Assembly: GCA_027371725.1 (NCBI GenBank)
Contig: DAHXMN010000005.1
Span: forward strand, 1 to 23,976
Length of the DNA: 23,976 nucleotides
Reading direction: 5' to 3'
Source of the DNA: Candidatus Woesearchaeota archaeon
Lineage (GTDB): Archaea; Nanobdellota; Nanobdellia; Woesearchaeales; UBA525
The translations under genes and the position numbers were made by a program. This document shows, in pieces, positions 6,684 through 13,398 of the stretch. Position 1 is the first letter of the stretch; each line of letters opens with the position of its first letter. The notes under the pieces are model-generated. The model did not search any database. It had not been told where the DNA came from and saw only the letters and a program-made list of their open reading frames with translations.

Positions 6684-6819
6684 TGGAGCTGATGACCTCC
6701 TCTTCTTTGTCGAGGGCGAGGCAGTCCGCCTCCAGGATGGCGATCTTCCCCTCGGGAACGCGGCTCCTGTTGAAGCAGTAGCCGTCGAAGTGGTAGAGTG
6801 TCGGACTGCATTTGAGCAT
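6673..6819 (-). CDS. 48-aa cysteine-containing protein
   Basis: This short frame runs from ATG 6817-6819 to TGA 6673-6675. It encodes MLKCSPTLYHFDGYCFNRSR and an acidic second half (EADCLALDKEEEVISSIIE). The cysteines are at residues 4, 15 and 33. A strong TATA box at 6877-6886 would give a leader of roughly 35 nt, and AAAGGGG precedes the ATG, so the frame has both promoter and possible ribosome binding site. I do not recognise a family. The stop codon overlaps the end of the phosphoesterase gene in the palindrome-like segment 6673-6683. It is convergent with that gene and downstream of the large repeat element B. Confidence 0.65.
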   Translation of the reverse strand: MLKCSPTLYHFDGYCFNRSRVPEGKIAILEADCLALDKEEEVISSIIE

Positions 6820-6876
6820 GGAAACCCCTTTGTCGCAACGTATTCAGGTATACTAAAACGTATATTGGTATATCTA

Positions 6877-6886
6877 ATATATAAAT
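6877..6886 (-). promoter_or_regulatory. TATA box of the 48-aa gene
   Basis: ATTTATATAT on the minus strand sits in an AT-rich stretch (6841-6890) rich in GTATA/TATAC steps. The repeat element B starts 26 bp upstream of it. Confidence 0.65.
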
Positions 6887-6911
6887 GTTTTGGTGAAGAG
6901 TGAAGAGGGGG

Positions 6912-7331
6912 CTGTAGAAACTCTCGTTTCATGCACGTTACTCAGAACGTCTTGTTCTCCGAAGTGCGACGTGACGCGCAGGCCACCCCGGAAGATCGTC
7001 GGTCTCAGGCCACCGGGCTCGGAACAAGTCATCGTTCCGGAGCACCGGAAACTTCTCGGCGTTTCCCGCGGCTTCGAACCATATCGCATCGGGCTCCGAA
7101 AAGCCCGCCCCCCGGTCTCCGAACTGCACGAGAGAGCTCTGATCGCCAGCGACGATGGGGCAACGTCACTTCGTTCTCAGGTTCCTCGGAGCCTCGGAAC
7201 CGATCCCCGCATGGACTTTGCCGGTCTATTCGCCACGGTTCGATCCAAGAATCCGAAGACTCCGGTTCGGAGAAACGGAGAATCAGGGAACTCGGAGCGC
7301 GACGGAGGCCGACAATCTTCAGTTTCTACAG
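6912..7331. repeat. CTGTAGAA-family palindromic element, copy B (420 nt)
   Basis: CTGTAGAAACT (6912-6922) and AGTTTCTACAG (7321-7331) are perfect 11-bp inverted repeats bounding a 420-nt gene-free stretch. Inside are CGGAAC/GTTCCG (7020-7039), GGGCT/AGCCC (7091-7106), GGTTCC/GGAACC (7180-7201) and many alternating CTCCGAA and TTCGGAG words that can pair in several registers. A 35-nt stretch (7265-7299) resembles 4389-4424 in the thrS-upstream gap. The open frames here (for example 6890-7360) are rejected because they overlap these repeats and have no promoter. It lies between the 48-aa gene promoter and the end of the PhoH partner gene. Confidence 0.65.
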
Positions 7332-7418
7332 ACCAGGTGAATGGTGAAAGCGAAACGTAAAACTGATTGAGAAGAGAACTCAAGGCACGCACAAGGCGAT
7401 GGGAGCGAGAGCACGGCG

Positions 7419-7913
7419 CTAGAAGGTGCGGCCGTAGTCACGGTTGATGCCGCGGCGGAGAGACTCAAAACCGAGCAGGTATTCTCGGAAAGAGAGATTC
7501 TCACGCTCACGCTGCCAATCGGTGAAATTGTTCGCCTTCACAATCGCTTCCACGAAGCGATGACCGACGACGTGCACGATCTCGTCCGCGGAAAGCTCCT
7601 GGCGGGCAAGGAAGGTAACGCCGTCGACGACGAAGTTCATCCGGTAGACCTGCTGTCCTGACGCCTTGCTCAATGCGACTGCGAAGAACTCGTTCTGCTG
7701 GAGCGAACGGATGGCGAGAGGATTGACACGCTCGAGCTCCGAGACGATGCGGCCAGCCTCCTTCCGACCGTAGCTCTTGTCGCCGCTCTCGTGATAATAG
7801 CGCTCGCTCTCATATCTCAGCCGCGTCACCGCGTTCACGATGAGGGTGCCGAGATCATGATACCTCGCGCCACGATTGCGCAGTTGCACGAAGGGTTCGC
7901 GAAGGCTCTTCAT
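7419..7913 (-). CDS. Hypothetical protein, 164 aa, second gene of the PIN-PhoH operon
   Basis: This 164-residue soluble protein starts four bases after the stop of the PIN-PhoH gene, so the two are almost certainly co-transcribed and translationally coupled. It begins MKSLREPFVQLRNRGARYHD and is rich in Arg, Glu and aromatic residues. It is probably alpha-helical at both ends, with a beta-like middle (QQVYRMNFVVDGVTFLARQE). No cysteine pair, membrane helix or catalytic signature is seen. Given the context it may modulate, tether or act with the PIN-PhoH ATPase, but that rests only on position. I do not recognise the family. Confidence 0.8.
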   Translation of the reverse strand: MKSLREPFVQLRNRGARYHDLGTLIVNAVTRLRYESERYYHESGDKSYGRKEAGRIVSELERVNPLAIRSLQQNEFFAVALSKASGQQVYRMNFVVDGVTFLARQELSADEIVHVVGHRFVEAIVKANNFTDWQRERENLSFREYLLGFESLRRGINRDYGRTF

Positions 7914-7917
7914 GTTC

Positions 7918-9777
7918 TCACAGCTTCAAAGCCAGTGCAGCCGCGTCCGAACGCTTGATTAGGCTCGGCGGCAAGGCCAAATGGGCGTAGAGCGGCTCTC
8001 CCTTCAGCTTCTCGGAGAGATGGGCGAAACCGCTCGTGCGTTCGTTGAGGAACTTGACCATCCCTGGCGTGTTGATGAACGATTCTATCTGCTTGAGGTC
8101 GCCCAGGAAGACCATCTTGCTTCCGCGACCGACCCGCTGGAGGATCATGTTGAGCTGGCCGCGCGTGTAGAGGTGCGCCTCATCCACGATGATGTACTGC
8201 TTGCGGAGAGTGCGGCCGCCGATGTCCGCCGCGACCTCGTAATTGACGCATTCATGGCTCTGGAGATGCTCGATTTGCCGGCGAATCGCCTCTTTCTCGC
8301 GCCAGAGTTGCTTGTCATGATAGCCGAAGATTTCCTCGAGTGCATCGACGATGGGGATCATGAAGCGGCTCATCTTCTTCTCCTTGTCGCCAGGAAGCGT
8401 CCCGAGATCCTCGCCCACGGTCTTCATGGGACGCATGTACAGCAAGCCGTTGTAGAGGCGTTCGTTCACCTTGAGGAGCCCGACCAGGACGGAGAAGAGC
8501 GTCTTGCCGCTGCCGTGGGACGCTTCGACCGAGACCACGGGGATGGCATCATCCGCCAAGAGGTCGACAAGTACCTTCTGCTCACGGTCAGGGACAAGGG
8601 TCCGGTTCAGGGGGAGATAGAGTACCTTGTTCTCGTTCTCAGTTTCCCCGCCCCGCTCACGGTTCTCCTTCTTGAACCCCTTCCTCAGCCGCCGTACGAG
8701 CGTGTTCATCTCCTCTTGCGTCTTGATCTCGTAGTCTTGGCGTTCGAGGTCGCGCTTCAGTTTTCGGTCGCAGAACGGGGCATTGAGCAGGGCGTGTTTC
8801 AGGCGTTCATGGTCTTCCGACCGGAAGAAATCGAATTTCTGCTCAAGGGACACGGGCTTGCGCTGAGGGGTCGTCGACCGTGTCCAGGACTGGTCCGCCA
8901 TCTGCTGCTGGAACCAGTCGTAGTGCACGAGGGAGTCGAGCACCCCCGCAGGATTGTTGACACGGTTCACGAAATAGATTCGTTCGGATGCCTTTTCCGG
9001 AACGTCGCTCTTGGGAAAGAGGGCGACCACCTGATTTGGCGAAAGCTCTTCCGGAGCGATGCCCAGATCGACGATGGTCGCTCCCCGCGAAGAAGAGAGT
9101 TCCCGGAAAACGGCGGAGGACACCACCCGGCGATAGATGCCAGTATAGCGTTGGTGAGGGTCCTTGATCTGCTCGTAATGGAAGGAGTCCGCCGAGAATC
9201 CGGCCTCGAAGACCTTGTCTCGAAAGCTCTGATCCTCGCTGATGAAGCGGATGCGCCCCTTGAAGTCCGTCAAATCCTTGCCGTACTTGGCGACCGCCTG
9301 CTCGATCGCCCAGAGGATGCGGTCATCACGGTTCGGCTCGTAGAGGTCCTTCGCCCATTCGAGGAACGCGCTCTCCTCATGCTTCACCCCGAGCACCAAG
9401 GCGCCGTTGGGAAGGGTCAGGGCGGCGGTGTCCGAGAAGAGGGAGTGCGTTTCGCTCTCTCGGCGCAAGTAGCTCAGCAGGTTGCGGGCGAGGAGGGCGG
9501 CCTGGCGCGGGGGGAACGGTCGCTGGTCATCCTTGCGGAGGTGGTCCAGCTCCCATTCCACGATGGAGGGGATGATGATGTTGTTCGGCTCCTTCTGCTG
9601 ACGGTCATGCTCGGGGACGTAGACTTGGAGCTGACCGGGGTACTCGTCAAGAGGGAGGACGTCGGCGTTCCCGGAGAGTATCCAGATTGCGGCGGGGTTG
9701 TTGACGAGGACGTTCGTATCCGGCAAGAAAGTCTTACGATTGTTCTCGACCAGTCCCTCTAAGCCAACAACAGCCAT
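7918..9777 (-). CDS. PIN domain-PhoH ATPase fusion (PhoH2-like)
   Basis: The N-terminal PIN domain (about 16-195) carries the acidic residues expected for a metal-dependent RNase: D20 (FLPDTNVLVNNP), E74/E76, D151/D152 and D182 (FISEDQSF). The C-terminal PhoH P-loop ATPase (about 390-570) has Walker A A-S-H-G-S-G-K-T (419-426), LLYMRPMKTVGEDLGTLPGD (445-464), Walker B YIIVDEAH (528-535) and G-D-L-K-Q (559-563). This is the PhoH2 arrangement, proposed to couple RNA unwinding to RNA cleavage. The region 300-385 is a long charged linker. I set the start at the ATG 9775-9777, not the GTG at 9783, because the TATA box at 9801-9808 lies 24-31 bp upstream, giving a leaderless mRNA. It is followed by the 164-aa gene. 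Confidence 0.92.
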   Translation of the reverse strand: MAVVGLEGLVENNRKTFLPDTNVLVNNPAAIWILSGNADVLPLDEYPGQLQVYVPEHDRQQKEPNNIIIPSIVEWELDHLRKDDQRPFPPRQAALLARNLLSYLRRESETHSLFSDTAALTLPNGALVLGVKHEESAFLEWAKDLYEPNRDDRILWAIEQAVAKYGKDLTDFKGRIRFISEDQSFRDKVFEAGFSADSFHYEQIKDPHQRYTGIYRRVVSSAVFRELSSSRGATIVDLGIAPEELSPNQVVALFPKSDVPEKASERIYFVNRVNNPAGVLDSLVHYDWFQQQMADQSWTRSTTPQRKPVSLEQKFDFFRSEDHERLKHALLNAPFCDRKLKRDLERQDYEIKTQEEMNTLVRRLRKGFKKENRERGGETENENKVLYLPLNRTLVPDREQKVLVDLLADDAIPVVSVEASHGSGKTLFSVLVGLLKVNERLYNGLLYMRPMKTVGEDLGTLPGDKEKKMSRFMIPIVDALEEIFGYHDKQLWREKEAIRRQIEHLQSHECVNYEVAADIGGRTLRKQYIIVDEAHLYTRGQLNMILQRVGRGSKMVFLGDLKQIESFINTPGMVKFLNERTSGFAHLSEKLKGEPLYAHLALPPSLIKRSDAAALALKL

Positions 9778-9800
9778 ACTCACTCGCGAATGAGAACGAG

Positions 9801-9808
9801 TATAAAAG
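9801..9808 (-). promoter_or_regulatory. TATA box of the PIN-PhoH operon
   Basis: CTTTTATA on the minus strand lies 24 bp before the ATG at 9777 and fixes that codon as the likely leaderless start. Confidence 0.6.
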
Positions 9809-9832
9809 AATTCCTATGCTGAAAAAGCGAGT

Positions 9833-10399
9833 CTACAGCCGTTTCTTCTCCGCTTTCGGCGAGATGATGGCGCTGTTCCCTGTCGGGTCCTTGAGGACGA
9901 GCTTGAGCGGCTCCTGGCCCCAGAGGACTCTCGTGAGCTTCTTGAGGTGGTTCTTCGCCTTCTGCTCGGTCTCGGCGTCGCCTTCCTCCTGCGCGGCCCG
10001 TTTGAGGTGCTCGATCTGGTTCTTGAGCCGGTTGAGGACGCCTTCGACGTTGGTGATGTAGCCGTTCGCCGCCTCTCCCGGCTCGATGGAGCCGATCATG
10101 CCGATCTTGACGAGGGCGTTCGCGGACTTGATGACCCTGATCCTGAGGTCCTCCTCGGACGTTATCTCGAGCGTGTACTGGCACGGGTCGTGCGCCTCCT
10201 CGGCCTCGAGGTCCGCCTTGTGGTAGCCGCATGCGCCGCAGTCCATGCTGAAGAGGTAGCAGACGCCGAAGAACGGGACCTCGCGCCTCGCCTCGGTGAG
10301 GGTCAGTTGCTTCTCGTGGCAGACCGGACAGACCTCGCCGGTGACGGTCTCGAAGTCGCTCGCGTCTGGCTCGGCTTTCGAGACGGGTGCTTTCGCCAT
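9833..10399 (-). CDS. ZPR1-like zinc-finger protein
   Basis: This 188-aa protein has a four-cysteine zinc finger made of C24-P-V-C27 and C54-G-A-C57, with the hallmark sequence VPFFGVCYLFSMDCGACGYH between and around the knuckles. It is followed by an elongation-factor-like beta domain typical of the archaeal ZPR1-related family. Eukaryotic ZPR1 acts with eEF1A. The archaeal protein is uncharacterised to my knowledge, so a role with aEF1A is only an analogy. The start was moved to the ATG at 10397-10399 because the TATA box lies at 10423-10430, inside the longer open frame. A second half rich in Lys and Glu (about 115-165) may form a coiled coil. Confidence 0.88.
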   Translation of the reverse strand: MAKAPVSKAEPDASDFETVTGEVCPVCHEKQLTLTEARREVPFFGVCYLFSMDCGACGYHKADLEAEEAHDPCQYTLEITSEEDLRIRVIKSANALVKIGMIGSIEPGEAANGYITNVEGVLNRLKNQIEHLKRAAQEEGDAETEQKAKNHLKKLTRVLWGQEPLKLVLKDPTGNSAIISPKAEKKRL

Positions 10400-10422
10400 G
10401 CGTCCCGCCCCGGCGAACACGG

Positions 10423-10430
10423 TTTATAAA
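10423..10430 (-). promoter_or_regulatory. TATA box of the ZPR1 gene
   Basis: TTTATAAA lies 24 bp before the ATG at 10399. It decides against the upstream in-frame ATG at 10420. Confidence 0.65.
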
Positions 10431-10495
10431 CATTGTGCGGGAGAAAACTATATTCTTATCTGATACGGAAAAGAAACGTCGCCCTATCTTTCGGA

Positions 10496-10605
10496 AGCGT
10501 TGCGGAGCATTCATTCTCCCATCCGGTTCGGGCAGATTGTCGGGCGCTCGCAGTCATGGCGACCGTCACCATACTTCCGTCCGGGCCTTGTTCCGAGGCA
10601 ACGCT
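10496..10605. repeat. Family 2 structured element, copy 1 (110 nt)
   Basis: AGCGTTGC (10496-10503) pairs perfectly with GCAACGCT (10598-10605). The interior holds CCCATCCGGTTCGGG (10518-10532), a hairpin CGGGCG (10541-10546) with CGTCCG (10578-10583) containing ATGG/CCAT, and GGGCCTTGTTCCGAGGC (10583-10599). The two flanking blocks recur almost unchanged at 23625-23639 and 23698-23715, while the closing stem differs there but still pairs. It is downstream of the TFE gene on the minus strand and upstream of the ZPR1 promoter. The rest of the 10431-10719 gap shows no gene. Confidence 0.65.
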
Positions 10606-10719
10606 CTTTGGCCAGTAAAGAGAACAGCATAGGAAACGAATAACAAAGAAGTCAGACGGCAGTAAAACTAGGACGCACGAATAATGAAGAGAATGAGGAA
10701 AAGGATTGTACGGAAGGGT

Positions 10720-11235
10720 TTACGCATTCTTGAGGTCCTTGATCTTGTCCTTGAGGAACTCGATGGTGCGGGTGTTGTCCTGCTGGTGCATCAGGCTGCC
10801 GCATTCAGGGCACTTGAACTGGAACTCCATCGCTGTGTCGAAGTCCATGCGCGAGCAGGCGTTGGTGCAGAGGTAGAACGTGTTTGACTCCTCCTTGGCG
10901 AGGCGCTCCTCGAGCTTCTCCAGCTTCTGCGTATTCAGCTTCTCCTGGATCTGCGGGATCATGGACTCGTTCAGGTCCCAGTAGCAGATGTACCAGCCCT
11001 TGATCCGGTCCTTCTTCCGGATGAAGGAGACGATGTTGTGCTCGAGGAGCTTGTAGAGGATGTTCCTCGTCTCGTTGATCTCCATCTCGAGCTCTTCCGC
11101 GACGATGAATTCGCTGATCCGGGTCTTGCCGCGGAGGAAGTCGATGACGGGGAGCGCGTGCTCGCCGACCACTTCGGTGACCACCTCCTCGGTCTGTTTC
11201 CGGTTGGGCTTCGTGAGCTTCAGTTTCTGGTTCAT
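10720..11235 (-). CDS. tfe: Transcription factor E, alpha subunit homologue
   Basis: Residues 18-90 form the winged-helix domain of archaeal TFE (TFIIE-alpha), with LEMEINETRNILYKLLEHNI and FIRKKDRIKGWYICYWDLNE. A short coiled coil (97-116) follows. The C-terminal zinc ribbon has C123, C127, C142 and C145 around MDFDTAMEFQFKCPECG. TFE stabilises promoter opening by archaeal RNA polymerase. The first knuckle is C-x3-C (CTNAC), where family members usually have CxxC. I prefer the ATG at 11233-11235, which has AGGA about eight bases upstream, over the in-frame ATG at 11271. The TATA box at 11396-11404 then leaves a leader of about 130 nt, longer than for most genes here. Confidence 0.92.
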   Translation of the reverse strand: MNQKLKLTKPNRKQTEEVVTEVVGEHALPVIDFLRGKTRISEFIVAEELEMEINETRNILYKLLEHNIVSFIRKKDRIKGWYICYWDLNESMIPQIQEKLNTQKLEKLEERLAKEESNTFYLCTNACSRMDFDTAMEFQFKCPECGSLMHQQDNTRTIEFLKDKIKDLKNA

Positions 11236-11395
11236 GGTGGTTTCCTCATCAGTTCTTTTGGATGTCTTCATGGATCGGTGTGCGACAGCACAGCCTCCCT
11301 CTTTTCTTTCTCATACTCTCGAACGATGCGCAGAACACCCCGTTGGACAAGGGTGTATGCTCCCCCAATTCTAAGGACGATTCCTGGGATTTACC

Positions 11396-11404
11396 ATATA
11401 TAAA
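11396..11404 (-). promoter_or_regulatory. TATA box of the TFE gene
   Basis: TTTATATAT on the minus strand is a strong canonical box. It lies about 125 bp before the first plausible start, so the transcript has a long leader or the true start is upstream at 11271. The 11272-11395 stretch shows no other convincing gene. Confidence 0.6.
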
Positions 11405-11513
11405 CCTTTCGGTCAGAAGTGTGCCGTTTCTGTATACGTAGAGGAGGAGAATGTGAGTTTTCCACGCAAAGAGGAGTTGGACAATTTCCACTGCCCAGGA
11501 ACGAGCACACGCC

Positions 11514-11816
11514 TCAGTTCCGGGGGATCTGCGCGCAGGAATACTGCGCGGCGACCACGCCGCCGGCGCACCGCGCCTCGCACGCGTTCGGGAAGGTCAT
11601 ATAGATGTTGTCCATCTTGGCGCAGACCGGCGAGAAGCCCGCGCAGGAATCACAGCTCTGCGTCGCAGTAGCGGAAGACTGGCTCGCGACCACGTTCCCG
11701 GTCGGGCTCACCGAGGCGAGCGCATCCTGGCTCGACGCGAAATCATACCGCGAGAAGAGGCCGATGACGCCGACCAACGCGACAATCAGGACGATGCCGA
11801 GGATCGCTCGTTCCAT
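11514..11816 (-). CDS. Membrane-anchored or secreted Kazal-like domain protein
   Basis: This 100-aa protein has an N-terminal hydrophobic helix (AILGIVLIVALVGVIGLF, residues 4-21), a Ser/Ala/Thr-rich spacer and a six-cysteine domain (C55, C58, C65, C79, C83, C94). The segments PVCAKMDN and FPNACEARCAGG match the Kazal serine-protease-inhibitor pattern (PVC...Y..N.C...CAG). It lacks a lipobox cysteine, so the helix is probably a signal anchor with the domain outside the cell. Inhibition of proteases or adhesion are both possible; neither is shown. The ATG at 11814-11816 follows a minus-strand TATA box at 11853-11862. The promoter is divergent from the surface-protein operon at 11943. Confidence 0.82.
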   Translation of the reverse strand: MERAILGIVLIVALVGVIGLFSRYDFASSQDALASVSPTGNVVASQSSATATQSCDSCAGFSPVCAKMDNIYMTFPNACEARCAGGVVAAQYSCAQIPRN

Positions 11817-11852
11817 GCAACCACGCTCCCTGCACAGGTTCCAGGGACGGCA

Positions 11853-11862
11853 TTTATATAAA
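11853..11862 (-). promoter_or_regulatory. TATA box of the Kazal-like gene
   Basis: ATTTATATAA on the minus strand lies 37 bp before the ATG at 11816, leaving a leader of about 10 nt. Confidence 0.65.
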
Positions 11863-11884
11863 TCTTTGGGTGGGCAAATAGGAA

Positions 11885-11894
11885 TATTTATAAA
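11885..11894 (+). promoter_or_regulatory. TATA box of the surface-protein operon
   Basis: ATATTTATAA on the plus strand lies about 50 bp before the ATG at 11943, with GGTGAG at 11931-11936 as ribosome binding site. It is only 23 bp from the divergent Kazal gene box, so the two promoters may be regulated together. Confidence 0.6.
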
Positions 11895-11942
11895 TCTCCG
11901 TCGGCGGGGAGGAAGCATCACGGTTCGGCAGGTGAGACGAAC

Positions 11943-12470
11943 ATGAGACGAATAAACAGACGCGCTTCTCTCGAGATCGGCGTCAACACGATCGTGATCC
12001 TGGTGATCGCGATGATGCTCCTCGGCCTGGGCATCGGCTTCATCCGCGGCCTCTTCAACAAGGCGAATCAGCTGCCGGGACTCATCGACACGAGCCAATG
12101 GCAGAACCCGCCGACCGCGTCGACGCCCATCGTCCTGACGCCGAGCAGCGTTCAGGTGAAGGGCGGCGACTCCACCAACATCGTCGTGGGAATCTATAAC
12201 AAGGAGCCGGGAAGCAGTTCGTTGACGTTCAACGTCAACATCTCGAGCTGCACGGGCGGCGTCGTCCCCTCGGTGAAGACCCAGCCGGCAACCATCGCGG
12301 CAGGCGACAGCGTCGGCATCCCGATCATCGTCACCGCGGTCGATTCAACCCATGGCAACGCCAAGCTCCTCCCTGACCAGTACATCTGCACGATGGTTGC
12401 GAACGCGACGGTCACCGGCACCAACGCGGTCGGCTACCAGACGCAGTTCATCATGACGGTGACGAGCTGA
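11943..12470 (+). CDS. Pilin-like/class III signal membrane protein, 175 aa
   Basis: A short basic N terminus (MRRINRRA) is followed by SLEIGVNTIVILVIAMMLLG and a further hydrophobic stretch up to about residue 31. This is the pattern of archaeal type IV pilin-like or class III signal proteins, with a glutamate (E11) in the early hydrophobic region. The remainder (about 45-175) is a Thr/Val/Ser-rich beta-type extracellular domain with only two cysteines (C82 and C149 by my count), possibly a disulfide. GGTGAG six bases before the ATG and the TATA box at 11885-11894 support the start. It is first in a three-gene operon whose third member has a very similar N terminus, suggesting a shared surface complex or filament. 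Confidence 0.85.
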   Translation: MRRINRRASLEIGVNTIVILVIAMMLLGLGIGFIRGLFNKANQLPGLIDTSQWQNPPTASTPIVLTPSSVQVKGGDSTNIVVGIYNKEPGSSSLTFNVNISSCTGGVVPSVKTQPATIAAGDSVGIPIIVTAVDSTHGNAKLLPDQYICTMVANATVTGTNAVGYQTQFIMTVTS

Positions 12471-12483
12471 GAGGTGAATGACG

Positions 12484-12714
12484 ATGGCGAAGATCAAGCG
12501 GCACCTGACACGGCAAGAGGAGTTCGACATCCTCAAGCTGATCCTGGACAAGTTCCTCTGGCTCGGCGTGGGCATCATGGCGTACGGGTTCTACCGCATG
12601 GTGACCCTGAACAACGAGCTCTGGTACGGCCTCGCGGTGATGGTCGGCGGCGCGGTCATCCTCCTCATCTTCATGAGCGTGCTGGTGCGCGAGTACCACT
12701 TCATGAAAGAATGA
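12484..12714 (+). CDS. Small two-helix membrane protein, 76 aa
   Basis: A basic, helical N terminus (MAKIKRHLTRQEEFDILKLI) is followed by two membrane helices: FLWLGVGIMAYGFYRMV (about 24-40) and LAVMVGGAVILLIFMSVLV (about 50-68). The chain ends REYHFMKE. I prefer the ATG at 12484 because GAGGTGA (12471-12477) then sits six bases upstream. The in-frame ATG at 12478 would directly abut it. The gene starts 13 bp after the preceding stop and is clearly co-transcribed with the two pilin-like genes. It could be an assembly or anchoring partner, which is inferred from position only. Confidence 0.82.
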   Translation: MAKIKRHLTRQEEFDILKLILDKFLWLGVGIMAYGFYRMVTLNNELWYGLAVMVGGAVILLIFMSVLVREYHFMKE

Positions 12715-12767
12715 GGCCGGAGAGAAACGTCTTTTTCTGTTCAACCACGAAGGATTGGGTGAAGACG

Positions 12768-13337
12768 ATGCGAGCACGGCGCGGCATGGAGCTGGCGGTC
12801 AACACGCTCGTCGTCATCATCCTCGGCGTCGTCATCGTGGGCGGCGGCATCCTCCTCATCTCGAAGATCGTGGCCAAGGCCTCGAGCGTCGTCCCCGAGG
12901 TGAACGACCAGACGCAGCAGGCGCTCTTCAACGTCCTGCTCAACTCGAAGCAGCGGATTGCGGCGCTCGACAACGTCCAGACCGCGGCGCGGAACAGCTA
13001 CGCACGGTTCGCCCTCGCGTTCCAGAACCAGCAGGCCGGCCAGGAATCGACGTTCACCGTGGCGGTGGATGCCACGCCGGAATCCTACCCGAACACGGCG
13101 CCGAACAACGCAGACTGCGGGGCAAGCCCGCAGAACTGCCCGAACGCGACGGCGCTCCCAGGCCCGTACAAGCTGCCCCGGTACGGATCGCAGGCGTTCT
13201 ACGTCCTCGTCAACGTGCCGCGGAGCGCGCCGACCGGCGAGTACACGTTCAGCGTCGAGGTGTACAACGGCACCACGAGCCAGCGGGACAATGCGCATCT
13301 CTACGCCCGCACCAAGGTCAGCGTCGACGTCGAGTGA
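12768..13337 (+). CDS. Pilin-like/class III signal membrane protein, 189 aa
   Basis: The N terminus MRARRGMELAVNTLVVIILG plus VVIVGGGILLISKI parallels the first gene of the operon (basic stretch, then LE.xVNT and a hydrophobic helix). This indicates a shared origin or shared export route. Residues about 100-189 form a Thr/Asn/Pro-rich extracellular beta domain with C121 and C128 (ADCGASPQNCPN) that could form a disulfide. The ATG at 12768-12770 has GGTGA five bases upstream. A longer in-frame extension from 12474 overlaps the 76-aa gene and is rejected. It is last in the operon and is followed by a palindrome-rich gap. Confidence 0.85.
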   Translation: MRARRGMELAVNTLVVIILGVVIVGGGILLISKIVAKASSVVPEVNDQTQQALFNVLLNSKQRIAALDNVQTAARNSYARFALAFQNQQAGQESTFTVAVDATPESYPNTAPNNADCGASPQNCPNATALPGPYKLPRYGSQAFYVLVNVPRSAPTGEYTFSVEVYNGTTSQRDNAHLYARTKVSVDVE

Positions 13338-13398
13338 GCAAGCGTCATTTCTGAGCGTCGCAGCCGGGCAGGCATACGAGACGTTTCCGAGTCAGCGT

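Noticed and set aside
5796..6932. A 378-codon minus-strand open frame across the phosphoesterase gene
   Set aside because: It lies opposite a protein with all metallophosphoesterase motifs and overlaps the better-supported 48-aa gene and its promoter.
6890..7360. Overlapping open frames of 138-156 codons within repeat element B
   Set aside because: They span the inverted repeats, have Arg/Ser/Pro-rich unstructured composition, and lack a promoter or ribosome binding site on the plus strand.
9830..9840. Isolated CTGTAGA word (reverse orientation) near the ZPR1 stop, and GTAGAAACTCT at 6643-6653
   Set aside because: These resemble the closing-stem word of family 1 but have no pairing partner nearby, and both lie within coding sequence. 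Chance is sufficient.
11249..11312. A basic 21-codon frame (MRKKRGRLCC...) in the TFE leader
   Set aside because: It has no promoter spacing or ribosome binding site of its own and overlaps the alternative TFE start.
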